Shown here in pieces: positions 36,176-48,099 of a DNA stretch of 64,000 bases. Numbering within the stretch: the stretch's first letter is position 1; each line of letters starts with the position of its first letter. The translations under genes and the position numbers were made by a program. The stretch lies in the NCBI GenBank assembly GCA_036971475.1, contig JBAIZL010000005.1, positions 172,904,886-172,968,885 on the forward strand, given 5' to 3'. Origin of the DNA: Prosapia bicincta (taxonomy: Eukaryota > Arthropoda > Insecta > Hemiptera > Cercopidae). The notes beneath the pieces are model-generated. The model did no database searches and was not told the origin of the DNA. It saw nothing but the letters and a program-made list of their open reading frames with translations.

Positions 36176-36725
36176 TATGTATGTGTGTGTGTGTATGCAT
36201 GCATGTGTGTGTTGTGTGGTTTGTAAACAATTATTCCACCACTCGGTCCAATTAATTTTTACCTTGTGATGGGGCACTTTTCGGTCGTTTAACCATTATT
36301 GAATCACTTAATTAATTTGCTGATGGCGTTTTCCATTCCGTTTTGATGGTTCTCCGTTGTTAACGTCATATGCGTTGCTTCGTGTCATCTATGTATGATA
36401 ATTTTAGTAGTGTGTCTGTTGGTTAAATAGGTTATTGTGTTTGTTTTTATAAGTGTACAGACAACACACTATTCAAAAATATCATACACGGAACACACGA
36501 CTAAAGGCATATGACGTCAATAACATAGTAATAACATCATGGACTGGAAAACGCCATCAGCAAAATAATTCAGTGATTCGACTGTGGTCAAGTGACTGAA
36601 AGATTCCTCATCACAAGGTAAAAATTAATTGCACTTAATGATGGTATAATTGTTTACAATTAACATACAATAATTTTATAAAGTCAGTGCAACGGAATAA
36701 AAATGGACAATGATAAATATCACAA
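35883..36725. repeat. foldback element: nested inverted repeats with three related arms
   Basis: The outer ends (about 35883-35930 and 36675-36725) are inverted: 'ccgttgtactgactttat' against 'ataaagtcagtgcaacgg'. Inside, 35928-36134 is a ~207-bp hairpin with arms of about 95 bp. A second inverted pair lies at about 36218-36300 and 36588-36660. All arms carry 'gcacttaatg(g/a)tgg' and 'ggtcaagtgac' blocks, so one unit has been copied in alternating orientation. A (TA)n tract (36134-36171) separates the two parts. No coding region. Confidence 0.75.
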
Positions 36726-36917
36726 ATATGTATATATATATTTTTTAGCCCTACAGATTGTCTAAGAAAAGGCCAACATTGCCAATGACAGGTTCAACTA
36801 CTCTTTAACATACCACACATTGGAGGCTTAAATTTCAACACCTAAAAAGTAACAAAATGAAGATGATAATGATATAATAAACTATGAAACATTTTGAAAA
36901 TTATTGTTTTATTCCAG

Positions 36918-37093
36918 CAAAAAAATTACCTCCTGATGTTAACCCAAGAGGAGTGTTTGCTTGTAATGAACTTGATTTGAAGGAAGTAAAAGTCTATGGC
37001 TTTGACTATGATTACACACTGGCTGTATATAAACCTGCAATGGATTACTTGTTGTATAATTTAGGCAGAGATGCACTTATTCAGAAATGTAAG
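36918..37093 (+). CDS. NT5DC2/3: NT5DC2/3-type gene, internal exon with the HAD catalytic motif
   Basis: Product: a 5'-nucleotidase domain-containing protein of the HAD hydrolase superfamily. Relatives are poorly characterised, often mitochondrial, putative nucleotidases. This exon encodes KKLPPDVNPRGVFACNELDL and then the catalytic YGFDYDYTLAVY motif (DxDxT; first D the nucleophile). A polypyrimidine tract and AG at 36916-36917 give the acceptor; 'aag|gtaagt' at 37093/37094 is the donor. The exon starts at codon position 2 and ends in phase 0. The in-frame ATG at 36884 lies inside the intronic pyrimidine tract, so I reject it as a start. The upstream exon supplying the N-terminus is not identified. 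The next exon joins as K|YPAG, as in animal homologues. Confidence 0.92.
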
Positions 37094-38340
37094 GTAAGTG
37101 GATTTGACTTACTTAAACTAGGCTATACATAAAAAAAAATTACTATGACCAAATTAAAACCTCAACTTTTTAGAAGAATTTAAAATAAAATATACTCTTA
37201 ATTAACTTTAAACACATTTTTAGAAAAATAATGAAACTGCAGTGACGTAGCGTGATAAATTTGCCTAGTCATTTCTGACACAGTAGCTGATCAGGGAGGT
37301 TGGCAGTCCCTCATTACATTATTAAAAATGTTATGATTATTCTGCCGTTTGATAATTAAAAATGCTAGTGATATGTGTTAAACTGAATTCATATTTAAAT
37401 TACATTGTAAGTAATATTTATACATATTAGATGTATTAGATGTGTTCTGGTGAGCATAAACAAGATGATTTAAATAACAACTACAAATTTAATATTGTAC
37501 TTATTTTGATCCTTTGCACATTGATCTTGATATTTAAAGTAGGTATATGAAACTTTCTCTGTAACGTTTATTGATTTATATTACATAATATACAAAGCAT
37601 ACTATACGATATACGTATTGTCTTTAATTGTCTTATTGATGTATGTGAGTTGTGTGGCCCTCATCTTCACTGAAAATATTGAAATGACCCTTTAGGGTTT
37701 AGAAGTTGGTCATCCCTGCTCTAAATGAATTACTAGATGGTACTACTCAGTGTTTCATCATCATAAAGATTCAAAAATATCTTGCAGTTGTTTTTGTAGT
37801 TTTTTGATAAAGCCTATATGATAATTATTTTCATCAAAAATTTATGCTATTGGATTAGGTGTTCAATGAATCGACGACATATAAATATTAATATTAGGTT
37901 TTTCCTGAACTTGTAATAGACAAAAATTTATGAAAAAGTTACTGAGTCAAAGCAATTTTTTAGCGTACTACCCGACTTTCATCAGTGTCCAGTTTGCCTA
38001 TTTTGAAATATTATTGAGCTAGGCGTTAACAGTTGGTAGGCGCTATTTAACACCTGCCTTTGAAACTGCTGCCACCTACCTTAACAATACATCTAGTAGT
38101 CCTCTTACGCTACGGTAAAAATCGCCTAATCCATTTGAAACAGTTCTAACTCATAATTTTTTTTATAAATTTAGTTTTATAGTAAGTTTGCCAAACAATA
38201 ATATGACTGTTATTATTGTAAATATAATCGAATTTAATTATGTTGCCAGTAGACAATATTTGATGTGGATTGCTATTAGACAATTTGGTTCAATGTTTTA
38301 TATATATATATAAAACATCATATATAAATGTATGTATATA
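37094..38340 (+). other. intron (first part), no gene content
   Basis: Start of the 4.7-kb intron 37094-41826. The stretch 37230-37730 has old hAT-like traits ('cagtgacgtagcg' near 37240, 'catccctgct' near 37710), but I cannot define ends. Confidence 0.4.
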
Positions 38341-39133
38341 TACAGTAAACTCCCGATTAACCTGTTTGCGGATTATCCGGGGTCTGCCATTGTTTTACAA
38401 ATATCTAATTCTTATTCCAATCAGATTCATCTGTTTAAATTTCCAAACGGTGAATTACGACGTAAATGCATATAAGGCTTAATAGAAGTTAAGATGAAGG
38501 GAATTGAAATGTAAATATGTACGTTCAATTTTTTTACATTGAAAGGGAAGCATCCCGACGCAGGCTAGCGAAATAAAAGGGGCGAGCAGACTACTGTATA
38601 TAAGAGACAATGACAAAATGCTTGGACACCCGAAAACCTAATGTGTATCATAAGATTCTAAACAAATGTCAGCTAATCTCGGCTATAAATAGTCTAGGAC
38701 ATGACATATGCATTATCAATACATTATCGATCTTTATGGCTTTGTGATACAAGTAGACACTGTGCGACAAAATGGTTCTCAAGAAACTTAGATCGCACAT
38801 TAAAGCTAAATCAATGCTCACAAAAAATCAGACGAAAGTGACAGATTTTTTTTTTTTTAAAGTGAAAGTATTATGTGTAAAAAACAAATTACATATGTAC
38901 ATACATACTTAATTTTGACATATAGTTATTTACGTATTGCAAATAGTTAGACATATAAGTGTATATGTTATAATCCGTCAAATATATCGACATTTTAAAT
39001 TATTTTCTCTATTTATTTTGTCCTCTGAAGATTATTTGTGAATTGCATTAACCGGGGTCATTATTAGTGTAACTTATGGTATAATAATCAATTATCGATC
39101 GTTTTGCGTATTCCACGGATAATCGGGAGTTTA

Positions 39134-39138
<5 letters not shown>
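38341..39138 (+). mobile_element. Tigger/pogo non-autonomous element, copy 1 (intronic)
   Basis: A 794-bp element (38343-39136) with TIRs 'cagtaaactcccgatta' and its complement 'taatcgggagtttactg', flanked by TA duplications. Relative to copy 2 at 44245-45132 it lacks about 13 bases just inside the left TIR and has other indels. An internal 'aaaatggttctcaagaaact' may be a relic of a transposase start. (TA)n tracts (39138-39218) follow directly. Confidence 0.88.

Positions 39139-39220
<82 letters not shown>
39139..39220. repeat. (TA)n microsatellite
   Basis: Two TA runs separated by one 'tttata' break. Confidence 0.9.
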
Positions 39221-39221
<1 letters not shown>

Positions 39222-40239
39222 TGTTACTGTTATACAGCACTGTTGTATGTATGTACTGTTACACAACCGTTTAACTGCACACTTGGCTTTGGGAGATTGT
39301 AATAGGGGAGACGAAGACGGGAGGTAAAGGGCTGAGTTGAGTCAGTATAAATACTTCCCTACAAACAAGATCAATATTGTCAAAACACACATGGTTTGTA
39401 AATATTACAGTCTCCTCAGTTTCCTGATCTTTGCGGATCGTAGACTTCTGTAATTTGGTGATAGTTGACAGTTTCTTATATAACTTATGTTACTAAACAT
39501 TGCCGTTCAGGAATATAATTTTTAAATGTGGTAGTGTAATGTTGAGATTGTGTTTTAGTTTTTTTTTTTGTAGTTGGAATGTAAGTTTTGTTCAAATGAT
39601 ATTTAGGTTTGTTGTAAGTTATTTATAATTTTCATCTTTTAATTTTTATCGGTTTGTATTGACAACAAAACTTATTACTTAGTTAAGGATAAAGAAATTG
39701 CTTTGGAGAGAAAAATATATCTAATGCATAATTAGCTTATGAGGAGGTAGGCCGTAAATACAAAGTGAATTTAATTTTAAAGATATGTCAAGGTCCTTTC
39801 AATGGTTTACCTCTTACAATTTAATCTATACATTTAATGATGGTAGTGAGCTTTATAATGTAAATATATATTTGCTTCCATCATACATTTTCTGTTTGTC
39901 GTATGGAATGCTTATAAGCAAATAACAATTTGGTGAATTATATAAGATAACTTGTATGAAATGGTCGATATCAGATAATTTCAATGATAAATTAGCTTTG
40001 TTATGAAATAACAATACTGAAATATGTGTAGAGATATTGGATGCAGAAGCTGCGGATGTATAGAACAATCTGAAAATGTAATATGTTTTCAGAAGCGGTA
40101 ATATAAAAGAAAGAGGGAGTGAGCAAGTGCACGGTTAGCTGGATGCAACAGTATATGTATTTAACGTAGCAACATTGTATTTTTTGTATTTACTTATCAT
40201 ATACACTTTAATGTACTTAAACAAGAAACTTACTTAGTG
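39221..40239 (+). other. intronic DNA, nothing recognised
   Basis: No repeat ends, exon signals or conserved peptide seen. Confidence 0.4.
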
Positions 40240-40740
40240 TACAGTAGAACCTCTCTAATTCGTCATGTTTGGGACCGAGTAGGTAAAGAATTTGAGAAAA
40301 AATGAATTACGGAAGTTATGAAATTAACATGAAATGGGAGCAAAACATATTTCATAAATACGTAAATAGGTATATAATGTAATTAATGCTGTACTTGGAT
40401 GATTTATGTTCAACGAAAATTCAACAATACTATTACACAACACTATAAAAACACTATTAGTCTGCAGTATATTTCATAATTACAACCAAATAAACATCGC
40501 ATCATCAAGTTGAACGTGAATGGTTGGTGTGATTCATTTTCATTTGTTAACATCTCCATTGGAAACTTCCATTTTCGCCACAAACTCTTCAATTTTATTG
40601 CCATTTTTCTTGTGTCATTTATGGTCGTTCTAGGAATTTCAAATCTTAATGATAGATTAACCGCACTTTTGCTTTTTCGTAACCATTGTAGAATATCATA
40701 CTTTAAATCAACGTTGAAAGTTTTATAATTTCTGCATTTA
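40240..40740 (-). pseudogene. Tigger/jerky-type transposase N-terminal remnant
   Basis: A pogo-type terminus 'cagtagaacctctctaattc' starts at 40242 after a TA. On the minus strand about 40740-40510 reads as a degenerate CENP-B-like N-terminal domain (KYDILQWLRKSKSAVNLSLR, then IPRTTIND), with at least one frame change. The rest of the transposase is missing and the other terminus was not found. Confidence 0.6.
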
Positions 40741-41826
40741 GAGATTTACCCTTTATAGAAAGGGTATAATCACTGTTGGAAAAAATTATAAAATGAAGAA
40801 AGGAATCGAAAACCTAACTGTAGAATACAATTTATGTAAGCTGCAGTGTAACTTATAATCCAATATAACGCTATCTACTCTGCAGTGGTCAGTCAATTAC
40901 TGAAGGCTTCTGCTATATTTTATCACAAGTATGGGATGTCGGAAAACAAAGAGTGTGTTGAAAGATTTTCTCAATAATCGAATAACTCATGTTGGTTATC
41001 GACATTATCTGATGGCTGGTGCCTATACTACGTAATATCATTTTCAAGCTTTAGAAGACAGCAGTTTTTTATAAATTCTGTTTTTTGTAAATTGTTCCTT
41101 TTTCAGTTATTATTAAATGAAATTTTATAATTAGTAGAAGATATATGCCCCACCCCCAGGATCTTTGCAGTTGGCCCACCTGCTTCTTTCTGGATAGGCC
41201 TAGTTCTTTGTTTACCACTTTTAAAATTCACCAAAAGCTTATAAGACTAAATAGTGTTTAACAGCAGTTGTATAGGTGTCAGCATTTCCTGTAAACACTA
41301 TAGTTTAGTTACACACCGACAATTGTAGAAGTCTGTGGAACTGATTGTTAAGTAGGTCTAGACCATGTTACTGTCATGTTACAGTAATTAAATGTGGTTA
41401 TCACTTATATTAATTAATTAAAAATGAAGCTTTTCACAATATTTAATCATTTCACACTAAAAGTTGTTTTGCCTTATGCAGAAATCATCAATCTAGAAAT
41501 AAAAGTATTTATTTCTATATTTGTTACCATATTTAATTTTGGTAAGAAAACAATGAGGTAATACTAATGCGAGAAAATTAATTAGAATTTATGGCAAGTA
41601 TTTGAAATCTATTTAAGTTATTAATGTAAGATAATAAATGGTATGGACTATTACAGTTGAACAAATTTGCTTATGGAGTTTCATCAATAATGAACTGTTT
41701 ACTGGAAATTTCTTTTCTTAGTGTCAGAGAAAACATTTGTTCCATACCTTGTCAAGTTATAACTACTTTTAAGCCATATATTTTAGAATATTTCATTTCT
41801 TAGTATAAGCATGTGTGTTTCTTTAG
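40741..41826 (+). other. intronic DNA, nothing recognised
   Basis: End of the first intron. The acceptor 'tttctttag' precedes the next exon. Confidence 0.5.
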
Positions 41827-42054
41827 TATCCTGCAGGCATTGCACAACTTGAGTACCATCCTGGTTTTGCTGTGCGTGGTTTACATTATGATATTGAAAA
41901 AGGGCTCCTCATGAAGATAGACTCATTTCTGCAAATACAACTTGGAACAGTATATAGAGGTTTGACACCAGTTAGTAATGAAGATGTCAACAAACTCTAC
42001 AAGAACAAAACCATACCATTAGCTTATGTTGAGTCACATGGCAGACATTCGCAT
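41827..42054 (+). CDS. NT5DC2/3: NT5DC2/3-type gene, exon 228 nt
   Basis: 76 codons, phase 0 at both ends, acceptor 'ctttag|tat', donor 'cat|gtaagc'. It encodes YPAGIAQLEYHPGFAVRGLH, then YDIEKGLLMKID, IQLGTVYRG and IPLAYVESHGRHSH. This is the conserved stretch after the catalytic motif in NT5DC2/3 proteins, probably part of the cap region. Translation past 42054 into intron sequence diverges at once from the family, which supports the donor. The exon sits between two inverted Tigger elements (38343-39136 and 44245-45132). Confidence 0.93.
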
Positions 42055-42635
42055 GTAAGCTATAATTTAGTTTTATTCCAAAAAGTAAAATTAGTAGCAA
42101 TAACATGGATAATTTCACTTTCTCAGGTGAATATTTATAAGTACATACTTGTATATTAAGGCAAACATTCTCCTCATCGAGGTTCTACTTACAATATATA
42201 AAATTTGTTATTTATCACTTATTCAGACGTTATTAGTATTCCAAAAAATTAAAAACTTGGTAATATAGAAAGTCTTTGGGGAACAAGGTCAAAACCAAAT
42301 TAGGCGCTAATGACCTAACAATTAAACATTTTGAAGAAACAAAAATAACGTTTTTTGCAAAACAAACAACTTTATAAACTGAAAGCTTCCTTGTAAAGCA
42401 GAGGATTTAGCTCATTAGAATAGAGCTAGCAAGTATCCTGTTAGGATAAATTTGATTTTAAAAACAAACAATAGATTTGGCTTTAAAAAACCAAATTTAC
42501 CTAATAAAGCTACCAATTGAAGCATGAAGTAAAAGATGCTTCTGTCTTTTGAGCAATAATGCAATAATATAATCATATTAAAAAAGTAGAGGCCACTTCG
42601 ATTTCATCTGGTTAGATTATGTTAGGAAACTTTAG

Positions 42636-42638
<3 letters not shown>

Positions 42639-42690
<52 letters not shown>
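42639..42690. repeat. (TA)n microsatellite
   Basis: Uninterrupted TA run ending at a pogo-type terminus. Confidence 0.9.
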
Positions 42691-42695
<5 letters not shown>

Positions 42696-43217
42696 GAACC
42701 CCTCATCCGAACCCCAGAAATCCAAACCCCCGTGAAATCCGAACATGATTTGATGAAAACCAAATTTAAAAAAAGTATCTATAATTTAATGAAGTATGTA
42801 CTGAAAGTTTGCTACTTACTTAAAACAGGACTGAGTGTGTAAAATATTTGAATTGACACTGTAATAACATAGTATAATACAATGGTCTATACTGTACTAC
42901 TGTATCACTTCATTAACATTGAATTTTTGACAGTAAAATAAAAATAAAAGACAAACTCTAAACTATATGTTTCACTTAAAAAGAAAAAACACAAACACTT
43001 GACTATATTTTTAACTTAAAATCAGTAATCTTCATCTGGCAAAGAGATGTAAACCTTCCTGAGGATGCGATGTTGCTCCCCCATACATTAGCATAGCATC
43101 ATTGGGTGTTGCAGCTGCATGTTGTTCTACGTAACGCAATGCAACATTGAGAGTGTCAGCACGACTAACAGCATTCGTAGAGGCATCTTTTGCCTCACTA
43201 CCGCTATCTGCTACACT
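42691..43217 (-). pseudogene. Tigger-type transposase C-terminal remnant
   Basis: The left terminus 'tagtagaacccctcatccga' (42691) resembles pogo/Tigger TIRs. On the minus strand an open stretch ends at a TGA (43032-43034). It contains LNVALRYVEQHAAATPNDAM, like the C-terminal tail of Tigger/jerky transposases. The upstream part of the gene is cut off at a (TA)n block near 43217. Not functional. Confidence 0.65.
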
Positions 43218-43242
43218 ATATATAGTGCTGCAGATATAGCTA

Positions 43243-43320
<78 letters not shown>

Positions 43321-43410
43321 GTGCAAATTAGATCAAAATTGAATTTGAAATTCAATTATAGTTCTTGTATTTGTATTTTGACTTAGTTCTTTATATATAT
43401 ATATAGTGTT
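43218..43410. repeat. (TA)n tract and hairpin pieces
   Basis: (TA)n at about 43242-43314, a small palindrome 'attgaatttgaaattcaat', then half of the hairpin unit found at 34815-34980. Confidence 0.75.
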
Positions 43411-43439
43411 CTGGGTAAATTTTAAAAAAATCACAATTC

Positions 43440-43980
43440 AATACACCCAAAAATAACGTATACTATCGAAATGACACAAAACATCTCCCTACATTTCTTG
43501 AACATTACAATTGTGCATACAGAGAAACAAATACAGAATACCCACCAACATCAATATTACCATTTACCATTCTTTAAACCACCTTCCCCAACACAAACTA
43601 TGATATTTACCGCCATGATATATCACCTATTAAAAACACCGCTACGCAAGAAAAGAGCATCAAGTATTAATCACCAAAAAACATATAGCACAACCTAATA
43701 AATACAGCACAATGATTGATAAACTATACAACCACCTAAAAAAAGCAAGGTAAACCTTGCTGTATACCTCATATCTACAAACATAACATCAAACCTACAA
43801 ATGCTACACAAACAAAAACGAAATTAACCAATGCTATTCAACCGAACTGTATGAAATGTACAAAAATTTCAAATTACACCCAACACACATACTTAACACC
43901 TAATTACAATATAACTCACATACACTTTTCAACATTATAACCCTATAACACTCTTTAAGAAACATTTAATAATCCTATTC
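43440..43980. other. strand-asymmetric A+C-rich block
   Basis: About 540 bp with very few G on the + strand and C well above G, sharply different from its flanks. The 75-codon open frame (43471-43698) is a result of the composition and resembles no protein I know. Probably part of an unidentified mobile element. I saw no mitochondrial gene sequence in it. Confidence 0.45.
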
Positions 43981-44242
43981 TAAGATAGGGGAGACTCCTC
44001 CCTAACCTGAAACAACTAAGAGGTCAGTTTTGGTCTGTATTGACAATGGGACATACTCCCAAAACTGGCGTCCTGAATAATCTAAAAAAAAGGAAGTGCT
44101 GCTATAAGCAAGTGTAACATACCATTTGTTGAAATGTTTTTAGTTTTTTTTTTTTAAATACTGTTTTTAAAGATAATGATTCACATGATATTTTTAAAGT
44201 AAATTAAAGTACACTGTTCTCTGTTTTTGGAAAATTTGTATA

Positions 44243-45134
44243 TACAGTAAACTCCCGATTATCCGTGGAATAGGGTGGCCCGGCAACGCCGGATAACGAA
44301 TTCCCCGGATAATCCGCTATGAACAAAGAATACGCAAAACGATCGATAAATAATCGATTATTATACCATAAGTTACACAAATAATGATCCCGGTTAATGC
44401 AATTCACAAATAATCTTCAGAGGACAAAATAAATACAGAAAATAATTTAAAATGTCGATGTATTTGACCGATTATAACATGTACATTTATATGTCTAACT
44501 ATTTACAATGCATACTTATGTAAAAGTATATGTCAAAAGTAAGTAAGTACGTACATATGAAATTTCCTTTACACATAATACTTTCACTTTTTAACAAAAA
44601 AATCTGTCACTTTCGTCTTTTTTTTTGTGAGCATTGATTTAGCTTTAATGTGCGATCTACGTTTCTTGAGAACCATTTTGTCGCACAGTGTCTACTTGTG
44701 TCACAAAGCCATAAAGATCGATAATGTATATGACAGAGACATGGAGAATGCATATGTCACGTCCTAGACTATTTATAGGCGAGATTAGCTGACATTTGTT
44801 TACAATCTTATGATACACATTAGGTTTTCGGGCGACCAAGGATTTTGTCATTGTCTCTTATGTACAGTAGTCTGCTCACCCCTTTTATTTCGCTGGCCTG
44901 CGTCGAGATGGTTCCCTTTCAATGTAAAAATTAGTACATACATATTTACATATCTATTCCCTTCATCTTAACTTATATTAAGCCTTATATGTATTTACGT
45001 TGTAATTCACCGTTTGGAAATTTAAACACATGAATCTGACTGGAATAAAAATTGGATATTTGTAAAACAATGGCAGACCCCGGATAATCCGCAAACCGGT
45101 TAATCCGCCCACGGATAATCGGGAGTTTACTGTA
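44243..45134 (-). mobile_element. Tigger/pogo non-autonomous element, copy 2 (inverted)
   Basis: An 888-bp element (44245-45132) with TIRs 'cagtaaactcccgattatcc' and its complement 'ggataatcgggagtttactg', flanked by TA. Internal sequence matches copy 1 in the opposite orientation throughout; for example 'ggcagaccccggataatccg' here and its complement in copy 1. Ends are better kept here. It contains no intact transposase. Confidence 0.92.
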
Positions 45135-48099
45135 TATTTGGGAGTTTGAAGAATGGCAATATTATTACATTTATTGCAATTAGTCATTGATGGATTTCAG
45201 GCATGGTCTAAATTACATCCTTCAACGTTTCCTCCTTGATGAGAGTATATTGAATTTAGTTATTGTAGGCAACCTCAAAATCAATCCCTTTTTTCAATGG
45301 GATGAAGCTTCAAACTTAGATAATATAAATTTTTAAGTCTTTTATTTGTTACAAGTCTGATATGGATTCCTCATTTGTTTGATTTAACGATTTGTAGCAA
45401 TAAATTAATAGAAATGTCAACAGTTTTGAGTTTGAGAGTATCATGTATGTCTTATTTTTGAAAGACCCGTTCCTTATTTGACCGAGAGTGATTTTCAGTT
45501 TTATAGCGTGAAAATATTTGATTTTGTACATTGCTGTGCTCTTAGACTTCTTCATGGTGATTTCGCATGAAACCAAATCTATAGTTTCCTTGCTGAAATT
45601 TGAAAACCATCACTTTTATAAAGATGTCTTGTGCTTCATATTTCTTTTGGTTTTTGAAAAAAAAACGTTTAAAAAGTTTTCTATAATTACTTTGAAGATA
45701 ATTGCAATGCTTGTCAGCTTTTAATTTCTTGATTGGCATACAAACAGTACACATACTCATCAATATAGATTTATTGCTATGAACTCTGTAACAATAAATG
45801 TGCTATCTTTCTCTGTGGATCATAGAAATGTCACATTTTAATTTCTTGTCAAGTTACATTGAACTCAATACTTACAGGGCAAAATTATATAACACCAAAA
45901 TTTGTAAAACCTGCCATTGCAGTGATGGTTCAAAACTAAATAATGATGTTGAATGTTTAATCTATGCTAGCTCTTTTACAGAGTTTGTCTAGCTCTTTTA
46001 CTACAGCCAAAGTATTTTTCATCCTCAAATCTTTACCTTTAGTCATGTCTATATGTTTAAATTTTTTTGAGGGTTTCAATTTTTAAATAAATGCTGATCT
46101 ACTATTCAGGATACAAATTTTTTAGTTGAACACATTTATTTAATGTTTAATTTATAGGCTTCAATTACAATGTATAGGGGTAATGTTTTTCTGGTTATGT
46201 TTATAGGTTTGACAGTCAACATTTAAACAAACTAGTTAATGGTATCACAAATATTATACGTATTAAATTAATATAAATAGACTAAGTAGGATGATGATAT
46301 AATATTATAAAGTACTTTAAATATTACTAGGGTTTCTACAATTGCTGTAGGTTACTTGTATTATAATTTGTGGCTTAGTATAATATGTCATCAATATAAT
46401 TGATCACTAAGCTAAATAACTCTTTGGAAGCTTACATTGTCTACAAAAAAATGAAAGTACAATATTTATTGAAGTTCACGTTCTGTTTCTTTTTTTGTTT
46501 GTATGATGGTCCCTGGATTTGTCAACCTGTGACAGCGGAAGGTAAATTATATATCTTTATTTTACACCATTGCATGATCAGCGTTCAATCTGTCATATAG
46601 ATAGCCATCTATAATTGTTTACATTTGTGTAGCAATTAGAATAAGGTAGCATGGTATGCAGTTTTAATCGGTAATTTGCATGAAGGGAAACATTATAGAA
46701 TGGTACTGGGTAGAACTGGTCAATAAGGATTGGTACCAGCTTTGGCATTAGTATTTGCGGTCTAGTCAAAATTTCTAAAATTTTTATTTTATGATTTTGC
46801 TGGGCTGACCAAGTTATAAATTAAAATTTAATTATAATTTTCTAAGTGGGAATAAAAATATCAAATAATTGTACAAATATTCTAATATCTTCAAAAAACT
46901 TGAATTTTTTTAATAGTCTTATATTTATGTTTTTACAATATTGACAAGAGGACAAAAACATCATTTTTCCACAGTAAATGAATTGCATTGAATGGAAAAT
47001 GTATGAAATTAAGACATAACATTTTCAATTGTTTTTAGTAATTTTCTTCATTCCAACAGTATAATTTGATTTCCACAAAATAATCCTATACTTTATTTAA
47101 AGTTTAAACTCAACAAGTTATTATATTAAAGTTCAGATTTATTAAAAATGTTTATTTTGACATATATTAGAGGTAACAGAGGTTTACAGTATTATAGATT
47201 AAAAAAATCTATTAGGTAAATGTATAGTTTAGTTCATACAGTCAAGTAAATCAACAGTTTAGTTGATATACTTTGCAAATAAGATATCATAGAATGTTTA
47301 AGAACTTCTTTTGCTTTTATTTGTATTTCACAGTTTTGTGGTGCGGTCTACCATGTCTCTTGGTTAAAGGTTTACTGCCTATAAAGTTGAAACCATCATT
47401 GATTCAAATTTATTTAATTTTGAATCTTATGTAATTTCGCAAGCCTGGTCAGTTGATTTCACAATCTAAAAGCATCAATATTAACTATAATACATGTAAA
47501 ACCAATTATGATTCAATTGTCTTGAATAGTTCTTTATATCTGAAAACAAACTGAATATATATTTCACTTCCTTTGAAGATCCAAGTCTCAAACAATTCCT
47601 AATAAAGAAACATGAATTCCAGTTTTGTTTGTACTAAAGGAAATCATATTTATTTTGTTAGGTTTATTATTTTTTTTGGTTAAAATTAATTAAAAATGTT
47701 ATGTCTGATGTAACCAATTATTATTTTTCATTTATTATTAATTTATATTTTCTTGCAAAGAAAAGTCTGTGCATTAACTGCTATAGTTCAATGTACATTT
47801 TCTTGGCATTGGTAATATTAAATACTTTTTGAGGAGAGCTTAATAAAAAAAGGGAAATTGCATATACAGTTGGAAAAGAAACTTCAACACTTAATTTAGC
47901 TTCCTAATGTTGTAACTGAATGTAAGACTCTCGCAGAGTGCATGTAAGGGATGCTTGGATGGACCACTTATGAATGACTTTAATGTATCGGTCTAATGCC
48001 GAATTTTGACTTCTCATTGTCCAATACTTAAAACACAATACTCCTTACATTATTTATTGTCAGAAGGTTTGCACATTCAACGAACTCACCAACATTATT
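45135..48099 (+). other. intronic AT-rich DNA
   Basis: Part of the 16.1-kb intron 42055-58194. No gene, transposon terminus or array recognised. Confidence 0.45.

Noticed and set aside
36884..36917. ATG at 36884 as the start of the NT5DC2/3-type protein
   Set aside because: It lies in the pyrimidine-rich tract before a good acceptor AG (36916-36917). Family similarity begins only after it.
37230..37730. Old hAT element in the first intron
   Set aside because: End-like motifs exist but do not match each other and no TSD could be found.
43440..43980. Nuclear copy of mitochondrial DNA
   Set aside because: The A+C skew fits, but no mitochondrial gene or rRNA sequence is readable.
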